Assembly (NCBI GenBank): GCA_938048925.1
Contig: CALITV010000138.1
Span: 1-5,567 of the forward strand
DNA: 5,567 bases
Direction of reading: 5' to 3'
From: an uncultured bacterium
GTDB lineage: Bacteria; UBP6; UBA1177; JAKLFG01
In this document: positions 1-4,450 of the stretch, in pieces
How positions within the stretch are numbered: the first letter of the stretch is position 1
Layout: each line of letters opens with the position of its first letter
The notes under the pieces: model-generated
What the model saw: the letters and a program-made list of their open reading frames with translations, nothing else
The model's database searches: none
What the model was told of the DNA's origin: nothing
Made by a program: the position numbers and the translations under genes

Positions 1-391
1 CCTGCCCGACGAAATCGTCGTTCCATGTGTGTTTGAAGAGGATGTTGTTCTGGAAGACATCGATATGGGCGAGGACATGGTAGAAGATCATCACATTGAG
101 CCAATCGGGGTTGTTGTCGTTGTAGAACGAGATCGCGGGGCGCGCATTGATGACCGTCTCGTAGGGGTTCGATGGATAGAGTTTGTATTTTCCCTGCTCT
201 TTGAGCACCTCGACATCGTGGACCCAGTAGTCGTAGAGCGTCGGGATCATCACCTTTGGCGCCAGTTCGATGAGGTCGCGGTTGGTGACGATATATTCGA
301 GCGTCTCCTCGCTGAAGTGGAGCCCCGCCTCCCGCGCGCGGCGTTTGCACTCTTCCATGATGCCCTTGACATGCTGGCTGATGAGTTCCAT
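1..391 (-). CDS. spoVR: SpoVR family protein (N-terminal part, runs off the left edge)
   Basis: Reading the minus strand from the ATG at 391-389 gives 130 uninterrupted codons, with the rest beyond the window. The protein begins MELISQHVKG and contains stretches I recognise from SpoVR-family proteins: IVTNRDL (residues 34-40), a run around YDYWVHDVEVL (53-63), LYPSNPYETVINARP (71-85), FYNDNNPDWLNVM (89-101) and HTWNDDF (121-127). Full-length members are roughly 430-560 residues, so about a quarter is seen. The start is supported by AGAGGG (complement of 401-406), nine bases upstream. SpoVR was named for a cortex defect in Bacillus sporulation, but the family (YcgB in E. coli) is widespread in non-sporulating bacteria. 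There it is often near a PrkA-type kinase and a YeaH-like protein; its biochemical role is not settled. Those partners are not in this window. The gene diverges from the dehydrogenase gene at 568. Family assignment is confident; function is not. Confidence 0.93.
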   Translation of the reverse strand, partial: MELISQHVKGIMEECKRRAREAGLHFSEETLEYIVTNRDLIELAPKVMIPTLYDYWVHDVEVLKEQGKYKLYPSNPYETVINARPAISFYNDNNPDWLNVMIFYHVLAHIDVFQNNILFKHTWNDDFVGQ

Positions 392-405
392 TGCAACGAT
401 CCCTC

Positions 406-432
406 TGCTGATATGCTATACGAGCATCAGCA
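406..432. repeat. Inverted repeat (hairpin) in the spoVR leader/promoter
   Basis: The arms TGCTGATATGCT (406-417) and AGCATCAGCA (423-432) are complementary over 10 pairs, with two bulged bases (AT at 413-414) and a five-base loop (418-422). The element overlaps the predicted -10 and transcription start of spoVR. It could be a leader hairpin or an operator. The pairing is seen directly; a function is inference. Confidence 0.45.
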
Positions 433-457
433 TAACAACAGCTGGGGATAAAAGCAA
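429..457 (-). promoter_or_regulatory. Candidate sigma70-type promoter for spoVR
   Basis: On the minus strand there is a -35 like TTGCTT (complement of 452-457), a 17-base spacer, and a -10 TATGCT (complement of 429-434) preceded by TGT, which makes an extended -10. Transcription would start near 422, about 30 bases before the SpoVR ATG. Spacing and position fit, but each hexamer matches the consensus only partly. This is a prediction by eye. Confidence 0.35.
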
Positions 458-567
458 TTCTCTTTTCCCCGTTTCCTTGATGAGAGTAGGAGAAAAGCGC
501 CTATCGTGAGTCGTTGCTTTTTCGCGCCGCCGCTCTATGCTGTTCCCAACCTGCAAGAGGAGGCCCC

Positions 568-1356
568 ATGAACAAGGTCGCGCTCGTCACCGGCGCTTCG
601 AGCGGTATTGGCCGGGCGCTGCTCGATTGCTTTGCTGCCGACCAAAGAGACCTCGTCATCACAGCGCGTGATGTGGCGGCGCTCAGGAAAGCGGCCGCCG
701 AGATCAGCGCGCAGTACGGGGTGAAGGTCACCGTCATTCCCGCCGACCTCGCCGATCCGGGGGCGCCGCGGCGGCTTTTCGACGAAATAGAAAGGCAGGG
801 CATCGTCATAGAGTATCTCGTCAACAACGCCGGGTTCGGTCACTATGGTTTTTTCCATGAGGCCGATGCCCGGAAGATGAGCGACATGGTGCAGGTCAAT
901 ATTGCGGCGCTCGTAGCGCTCACGCGACTCTTTCTGCCCGGTATGGTGGCGCGGAGAAGCGGTCGCATTCTTCAAGTTTCGTCGCTTGCCGGGTTCCAGC
1001 CGGGGCCGCTCATGGCGGTGTACTATGCCACCAAGGCCTTCGTTACCTCGTTCTCGGAAGCGGTTGCCGAGGAACTTTCGGGAACGGGCGTCACGATGAC
1101 CTGTCTCTGCCCCGGTCCGGTGCATACCCAGTTTGCGGCACGCGCCGAGTTCAATCATTCGCGTGTTTTCCAGAAAAGCCACATCGCGACCGCGGCGGAT
1201 ATCGCCGCTTACGGCTATCGCGCGATGAAGGAGGGGAAGGTGCTCGCCATTCCCGGATGCAACAACAAGGTGCTTGCCTTCGTTGGTCGCTTCATCCCGC
1301 GCCGCCGGCTCGTCAAAGTGGTGCGCTGGATGCAGGAGAAGCGCGATGACCGCTAG
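568..1356 (+). CDS. SDR family oxidoreductase (classical short-chain dehydrogenase, DltE/YqjQ-like)
   Basis: This is a 262-residue classical SDR, predicted to be a soluble NAD(P)(H)-dependent oxidoreductase; the substrate cannot be read from sequence. The Rossmann cofactor motif TGASSGIG is at residues 8-15. Arg34 after beta-2 (ITARD) suggests NADP preference. D60 is at the adenine contact and NNAG is at 86-89. The catalytic tetrad is complete: N111, S139, Y152 and K156 (YYATK), followed by the PG motif at 182-183. Length and motif spacing are normal for the family, and the basic C-terminal tail (RRRLVK onward) resembles the DltE-like group. I chose the ATG at 568 because AGGAGG lies at 558-563 and TGASSGIG then sits at the usual distance from the N terminus. 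An upstream in-frame TTG at 514 would add 18 residues with no ribosome binding site. The next gene starts 65 bases downstream with its own possible promoter, so co-transcription is uncertain. Confidence 0.93.
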   Translation: MNKVALVTGASSGIGRALLDCFAADQRDLVITARDVAALRKAAAEISAQYGVKVTVIPADLADPGAPRRLFDEIERQGIVIEYLVNNAGFGHYGFFHEADARKMSDMVQVNIAALVALTRLFLPGMVARRSGRILQVSSLAGFQPGPLMAVYYATKAFVTSFSEAVAEELSGTGVTMTCLCPGPVHTQFAARAEFNHSRVFQKSHIATAADIAAYGYRAMKEGKVLAIPGCNNKVLAFVGRFIPRRRLVKVVRWMQEKRDDR

Positions 1357-1367
1357 TGTCCGCAAAC

Positions 1368-1395
1368 TTGCAAAATCGTAACACAGTTCTATGAT
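1368..1395 (+). promoter_or_regulatory. Candidate promoter upstream of the ExbB-like gene
   Basis: A TTGCAA -35 (1368-1373) and a TATGAT -10 (1390-1395, five of six consensus bases) are separated by 16 bases. Transcription would begin around 1402, just upstream of the AAGGAGGG ribosome binding site at 1408-1415. It suggests the channel gene can be transcribed separately from the dehydrogenase. Prediction by eye only. Confidence 0.4.
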
Positions 1396-1421
1396 GGCCG
1401 CGTAATGAAGGAGGGCGCGCC

Positions 1422-2054
1422 GTGACCTTTGCGGAGATCATGGAAAAAGGCGGGGTGCTCATGTATCCCATCCTCGCCTGTTCGATTATCAGCGTAGCGG
1501 TGCTCTTCGAACGGCTCTGGGCGTTCCGCCGATCGCGCATCGCGCCGAGCCTCGAACTCTATCTGCACATCGCCGCCAAACAGCGGCGGGAAGAGATCCT
1601 CGCCGAGGCGCAGAAACGCGACGACCTCTTGTCGGAACTCGTGTACAAGGTGCTCTCCGACGACGGTGTCTTCGATACGGCGCGCATGACCGGCATCCAC
1701 GCGAAACATCTCGGTCTTTCGCTCTACCGGTTCGTCTCGGTTCCCGGTGTCATGGCGACCGTCTCGCCGCTTCTTGGTCTTCTGGGAACGGTGCTCGGAA
1801 TGATAAAGATATTTACGCGGTTTTCCGACATGGGGGGCAATCCGCTCATCCTCGCTTCGGGCATTTGGGAGGCGCTGCTGACGACTGCCGCTGGCCTTTC
1901 GGTCGCCATTCCGAGCCTCATTATCTATCGTTATTTGCTGTACCGTGCCGATCGGACTGCCGGGGATCTCGAGTTTGCCGTCGAGCGGCTCCTTGCCTAT
2001 CTGCCGTCGGTCGGTGCCCCCTCTCGGATGCCGGGAACGGGATCTGGTTCTTGA
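1422..2054 (+). CDS. MotA/TolQ/ExbB proton channel family protein (ExbB-like)
   Basis: This is a 210-residue inner-membrane protein of the family whose members (ExbB, TolQ, MotA) form proton-driven stator channels powering TonB-type transport, the Tol system or flagellar rotation. Three hydrophobic segments are visible: about residues 13-32, 107-131 and 150-173. The cytoplasmic stretch between the first two is charged ([16 protein letters not shown]). The family signature is clear: [14 protein letters not shown] (115-128), with T123 at the conserved Thr of the second pore helix. It is followed by [17 protein letters not shown] (148-164), with E150 and T154/T155 at the conserved third-helix positions. 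The GTG start at 1422 is supported by AAGGAGGG at 1408-1415, six bases upstream. ExbB is usually followed by ExbD/TolR, but here the next gene (2115) encodes a small secreted protein without the ExbD membrane anchor. It is therefore an orphan subunit or uses a partner elsewhere. Family confident, precise subgroup open. Confidence 0.93.
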   Translation: MTFAEIMEKGGVLMYPILACSIISVAVLFERLWAFRRSRIAPSLELYLHIAAKQRREEILAEAQKRDDLLSELVYKVLSDDGVFDTARMTGIHAKHLGLSLYRFVSVPGVMATVSPLLGLLGTVLGMIKIFTRFSDMGGNPLILASGIWEALLTTAAGLSVAIPSLIIYRYLLYRADRTAGDLEFAVERLLAYLPSVGAPSRMPGTGSGS

Positions 2055-2114
2055 CTTTGTTCGACAGGCATGACACCATCGGTGTTGGAAACCTTTCATA
2101 GGGGAGGAATAGTT

Positions 2115-2543
2115 ATGATGCGTGTGATGGTTGTTGTGACGGCGCTCCTTGTTACCGCACCGCTGTGGGCCGGTGCCGCCTTCGCCGAGGCGATAGACAA
2201 GGAAGGCAACTGCTCGACATGGACCTTTTTCCAGAAGGACAAAGCAGGCGCGAGCACTGCCGCTGCCGAGGCGATCAAGAAACTCAGGGAACAAGCGAAA
2301 GAACAGAATCTCGGCAATGTGAAGTTCTCGTCGCCGGCGAGCACCGCGATGGATCACGGTGTCTATGTCGTTGTTTTCGCGGCCTATGAACACAAAGGCG
2401 AGGCGCGCTGGAGTCACGGGTTCGGGTTCCATAAGAATTCCGCGAAGGAGGCCGAGAAGGCGGCGGTCGCTAACCTGAAGAAAAAAGACAAGTTCTGGAA
2501 ACCCGACTACGGGTATGATGTCAAGGAATCAAAAAATTTCTAA
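2115..2543 (+). CDS. Small secreted/periplasmic protein of unknown family
   Basis: This encodes 142 residues. An N-terminal signal peptide is clear: MMR, then a hydrophobic core (VMVVVTALLVTAPLWAG), then AFA just before Glu25, a good signal peptidase I site. The mature protein of about 118 residues is hydrophilic and Lys-rich, with a single Cys (C33, in GNCSTW). It has an Ala/Glu/Lys helix-like stretch (47-64), a beta-like stretch HGVYVVVFAAYEHKG (81-95), another helix-like stretch (109-124) and an aromatic, charged tail ending NF. I do not recognise the family. The tract with VVVFAAYE, then WSHGFGF, then an Ala/Glu helix faintly recalls DUF4189-like secreted domains, but that is weak. The start at 2115 is supported by GGGGAGG at 2101-2107, seven bases upstream. 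An in-frame ATG at 2070 would bury the signal peptide behind 15 extra residues. It begins 60 bases after the ExbB-like gene with no terminator between, so the two are probably co-transcribed. Confidence 0.8.
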   Translation: MMRVMVVVTALLVTAPLWAGAAFAEAIDKEGNCSTWTFFQKDKAGASTAAAEAIKKLREQAKEQNLGNVKFSSPASTAMDHGVYVVVFAAYEHKGEARWSHGFGFHKNSAKEAEKAAVANLKKKDKFWKPDYGYDVKESKNF

Positions 2544-2560
2544 ATAGAACCTCTTTTTCG

Positions 2561-2610
2561 ACAAACTTTCAACATTTCCCCCCCGCGGCGGTTTGTGTTT
2601 CTTTTTTGTG
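2561..2610 (+). terminator. Weak candidate terminator after the secreted-protein gene
   Basis: ACAAAC (2561-2566) pairs with GTTTGT (2591-2596) around a 24-base loop holding a run of seven C and CCGCGG. A T-rich stretch with six consecutive T follows (2602-2607). The stem is short and A/T-rich, so this is a poor intrinsic terminator. Its placement just after the stop codon and before an independently promoted unit is the main reason to list it. Confidence 0.2.
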
Positions 2611-2651
2611 AACACCTCTTTTCCTCGGTTTTTTACACCTTGCGCGAAGCG

Positions 2652-2664
2652 CCGTTTCAAACGG
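2652..2664. repeat. Perfect 13-bp palindrome CCGTTT-C-AAACGG
   Basis: Two six-base arms (2652-2657 and 2659-2664) are exactly complementary around a single C. A one-base centre is too tight for an RNA hairpin using all pairs, so a DNA-binding site for a dimeric regulator is the more natural reading. It could also be chance. No second copy was noticed nearby. Confidence 0.3.
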
Positions 2665-2757
2665 TATCTCACGCGAGTGGCAAGAAAGAAGACAACATCT
2701 TGAAGTTCTTGACGGGAAATTCATTTTCAGTGCCAAGAGCAACGAAGGAGGACTCAA

Positions 2758-2820
2758 ATGTTGAAACTCTTTTGGGGAAGACAAACCGGTGTGTTTCAGA
2801 AGACTTGTCCATGGCAATGA
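2758..2820 (+). CDS. Possible small ORF (20 aa) with a strong ribosome binding site
   Basis: An ATG at 2758 follows AAGGAGG (2745-2751) at a six-base spacing, one of the best ribosome binding sites in the window. It opens a frame of 20 codons ending in TGA at 2818-2820. The peptide begins MLKLFW and ends CPWQ. It is basic and aromatic (two Trp, two Phe), with one Cys and no obvious transmembrane segment. The stop lies 18 bases before the -35 of the lysC promoter, so the peptide would be translated from an upstream transcript, not the main lysC message. It has no run of Lys codons (three scattered Lys), so it does not look like a classical lysine attenuator leader peptide. It may be a real small protein, a relic of a gene start, or a chance match. 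The ribosome binding site is seen; translation is inference. Confidence 0.35.
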   Translation: MLKLFWGRQTGVFQKTCPWQ

Positions 2821-2838
2821 AAAGCGACGGGGCAAAAT

Positions 2839-2866
2839 TTGACAGGAAACGCTTCCTTGCTATGGT
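2839..2866 (+). promoter_or_regulatory. Promoter of the lysC-lysA unit
   Basis: A perfect TTGACA -35 (2839-2844) is followed after 16 bases by TATGGT (2861-2866). TGC immediately precedes the latter, giving an extended -10. The predicted start is near 2873, two bases before the first base of riboswitch helix P1 at 2875. That fit makes this the best-supported promoter in the window. Confidence 0.75.
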
Positions 2867-2874
2867 GTTCGGTG

Positions 2875-3041
2875 TTCAGGAGAGGAGCACCGAGCAGGTA
2901 GGCGGGCCGAGAGGCGGCTTCTCGATGAAGCCCGCTGAGGGGTATCGGTGCCGAAACGAGGCAGCGGGTCGCCGTTGTCATCGTTGGACGCTGGGGCTGA
3001 ATCCCCGCGGCTGTCACGAGTGTTCGTGGAGCGCTTCTGAA
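2875..3041 (+). ncRNA. Lysine riboswitch (L box) aptamer upstream of lysC
   Basis: This is a lysine-binding leader RNA. Helix P1 is formed by TTCAGGAG (2875-2882) and CTTCTGAA (3034-3041), eight pairs including one G-U. P2 is GCACCGA (2887-2893) with TCGGTGC (2945-2951). Within the P2 arm, GCGGGC (2902-2907) pairs with GCCCGC (2930-2935), and CGAGA (2908-2912) with TCTCG (2920-2924). P3 is AACGA (2955-2959) with TCGTT (2981-2985), extended by 2960-2965 with 2974-2979. A small P4 has GGGG (2993-2996) with CCCC (3003-3006). P5 is CACGA (3015-3019) with TCGTG (3024-3028). Loop L2 GGCGGC (2913-2918) can pair with L3 GTCGCC (2968-2973), the kissing interaction typical of this class. Conserved core strings are present: AGAGGAGC, GTGCCGAA, GGCTGTCA and TGGAGCG. 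The downstream genes are lysC and lysA, as expected for this riboswitch. Confidence 0.94.
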
Positions 3042-3112
3042 GGGCCGGTAGAGTCCTTTGTTTCCTCCTTCACTCGTTCCTCTCGGCAACTTGGAAAAAA
3101 CCGGAAGGAGTG
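3038..3112 (+). promoter_or_regulatory. Riboswitch expression platform: Shine-Dalgarno sequestering switch
   Basis: The lysC ribosome binding site AAGGAG (3105-3110) can be hidden in two ways. CACTCGTTCC (3071-3080) pairs with GGAAGGAGTG (3103-3112) over ten positions with one G-G mismatch. Alternatively, CTCCTTC (3065-3071) pairs perfectly with GAAGGAG (3104-3110). A competing helix, TGAAGGG (3038-3044) with TCCTTCA (3066-3072), uses four bases of the 3' strand of P1. It could therefore form only when P1 is open (low lysine). No hairpin plus U-run lies between aptamer and start codon, which points to translational rather than transcriptional control. Pairings are seen; the switching model is inference. 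Confidence 0.6.
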
Positions 3113-3118
3113 TCTTGC

Positions 3119-4450
3119 ATGGTCACCGTGCTCAAATTTGGAGGGACATCGGTCGGCTCAGCCGCGACGATTCGGCAGGTATCTCGCATCGTTGGGGCGG
3201 CGGAAGGAAAACGGCTCGTCGTCGTCTCGGCTTTCGCAGGGGTGACCAACGGATTGGTTGAAATCATCGAATCTCTCGAGAGGGGAGACGAACAGGGCGC
3301 CGTAGCGGCGCTTGGGCATGTGAGCGAAAGATGCGCTTCGATTATTCACGACTTATCGCTTCAGGGGGCGGTCGTAGAAAAATACGAAGAGGAGATAGCG
3401 CGTCTCCGTGCTCTCATACCCGCCATCTTGACACTCGGCGAAGTGACGCCGCGTGCCGCCGACGCGATTCTGGCCACCGGCGAGATCGTTTCATCTTTTG
3501 TTGTTGCGGCGTTTCTCGGAGCGCTGCATCTCGATGCCCGCATGATCATGATTACCGATGATTCCTTTGGGGCTGCCCATCCCGATGAAGCGGCGATTGC
3601 ACAAACGGTTTCGGAGCGGTTAGTGCCGCTGTTTTCGCAGGTTTCCATCATCGTAACGGGTGGTTACATCGGGGCCACAAAAACAGGGGTGACGACGACG
3701 CTCGGACGCGGCGGATCCGATTATTCGGCAGCCCTTTTCGCCGCGGCGCTCGGTGCCGATCGGTGCGAGATATGGACCGATGTAAACGGCCTTATGTCGA
3801 GCGATCCGCGGCTCGTGCCGACGGCACGGACGGTGCCGATGTTGCACTACGACGAGGCGGCGGAACTCGCTTTTTTCGGAGCCAAGGTGCTCCACCCACT
3901 CACGATTCAGCCGGCGGTACGGTGTGGGATTCCGGTCGTCATTCGGAATACCTTTTTCCCTGACGGGGCGGCAACACGCATCGTCGGCACCGTTTCCGGT
4001 GGCGGTATGAAAGCAGTCGCCTGCCGGCACGGCGTTGCGATTGTGCATATCCGGAGCAACCGTATGCTCGGCACCTACGGTTTTCTCGCCGAACTGTTCG
4101 AGGTGTTCCGCCGCCACCGGGTTGCCGTGGACATGGTTACCACCTCGGAAGTCAGCGTTTCGGTAACCGTTGATGACTCACTGGCGCTCGATGCGCTGGT
4201 GGCCGATCTTTCCCTGCTCGGATCGGTGGACATCGAACGGGGGTGCAGTCAGATAGCGCTCGTCGGGGCAGGGATGCGGCGTCAGTCGGGCATCGGTGCC
4301 CGTTTCTTTTCGGTGCTCCGGGACATAAACATTCTCATGGTGAGTATGGGCGCGAGCGACACCAATCTGTCGGTGGTTCTCGCCGAGAAAGATGCGCCCG
4401 AGGCGCTCCGGCGCGTTCATACCGCCTTTTTCGAAAAGGGGGAGGAGTAA
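3119..4450 (+). CDS. lysC: Aspartate kinase, lysine-sensitive type (aspartokinase III-like)
   Basis: This cytosolic enzyme phosphorylates L-aspartate with ATP, the first step toward lysine, threonine and methionine. The 443-residue protein is close to the 449 of E. coli LysC. The N-terminal kinase domain (about 1-295) carries KFGGTSVG (6-13), SAFAGVTN (37-44), ATGE (119-122), TTLGRGGSDY (193-202), WTDVNG (219-224), DPR (229-231) and FGAKVLHP (253-260). Two ACT domains follow, about 305-375 and 376-437. In the first, M316, G321-E325 (GFLAE), V337-D338 and TTSEVSV (341-347) match the lysine-binding region of E. coli aspartokinase III, as I recall it. Feedback inhibition by lysine is therefore likely. 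There is no fused homoserine dehydrogenase. ATG 3119 is chosen because AAGGAG (3105-3110) is eight bases upstream; an in-frame GTG at 3110 overlaps that site. The gene sits under the lysine riboswitch and abuts lysA. Confidence 0.97.
   Translation: MVTVLKFGGTSVGSAATIRQVSRIVGAAEGKRLVVVSAFAGVTNGLVEIIESLERGDEQGAVAALGHVSERCASIIHDLSLQGAVVEKYEEEIARLRALIPAILTLGEVTPRAADAILATGEIVSSFVVAAFLGALHLDARMIMITDDSFGAAHPDEAAIAQTVSERLVPLFSQVSIIVTGGYIGATKTGVTTTLGRGGSDYSAALFAAALGADRCEIWTDVNGLMSSDPRLVPTARTVPMLHYDEAAELAFFGAKVLHPLTIQPAVRCGIPVVIRNTFFPDGAATRIVGTVSGGGMKAVACRHGVAIVHIRSNRMLGTYGFLAELFEVFRRHRVAVDMVTTSEVSVSVTVDDSLALDALVADLSLLGSVDIERGCSQIALVGAGMRRQSGIGARFFSVLRDINILMVSMGASDTNLSVVLAEKDAPEALRRVHTAFFEKGEE

Larger units (their letters stand above)
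2544..2757. other. Non-coding interval with T-tracts and small palindromes
   Basis: This stretch is visibly richer in T and pyrimidines than the genes on either side, with several T-runs of 4-6 between 2553 and 2634 and a C7 run at 2578-2584. Beyond the weak terminator it holds GCGC-GAA-GCGC (2642-2652) and the perfect palindrome CCGTTT-C-AAACGG (2652-2664). Open frames crossing it show no protein-like composition or family motif, and some run on into the structured riboswitch. I see no tRNA or recognised small RNA, and no good promoter for the short ORF that follows. Confidence 0.5.

Noticed and set aside
29..451. A 140-codon plus-strand frame opposite spoVR
   Set aside because: The minus strand here encodes a clearly recognisable SpoVR N terminus. 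The plus frame is its mirror and extends through the spoVR promoter.
477..507. Possible promoter for the dehydrogenase gene: TTGATG (477-482) and TATCGT (502-507)
   Set aside because: The spacer is 19 bases and the -10 matches at only four of six positions. It is too weak to list as a feature, though some promoter must lie in this divergent gap.
2051..2056. TTGACT, a near-consensus -35 at the end of the ExbB-like gene
   Set aside because: No acceptable -10 occurs 16-18 bases downstream, so an independent promoter for the secreted-protein gene is not supported.
2071..2087. Small hairpin ACACC-ATC-GGTGT between the ExbB-like and secreted-protein genes
   Set aside because: Only five firm pairs (plus two G-U) and no following T-run, so it is not a terminator. 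It is too small to call a regulatory element.
1389..2432. A 347-codon open frame on the minus strand opposite the ExbB-like and secreted-protein genes
   Set aside because: The plus-strand genes have clear ribosome binding sites, membrane segments or a signal peptide. The antisense product is Arg/His-rich with no family features.
3040..3060. Possible intrinsic terminator after the riboswitch, AAGG (3040-3043) with CCTT (3055-3058)
   Set aside because: The stem is only four or five pairs and the following bases are mixed T and C, not a U-run. Ribosome-binding-site sequestration explains the region better.
2595..3245. A 216-codon open frame on the plus strand spanning 2595-3245
   Set aside because: It runs through the lysC promoter, the whole lysine riboswitch and into lysC in another frame, has no protein-family motif, and its composition is not protein-like. 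Its internal ATGs at 2811 and 2817 lack their own ribosome binding site.
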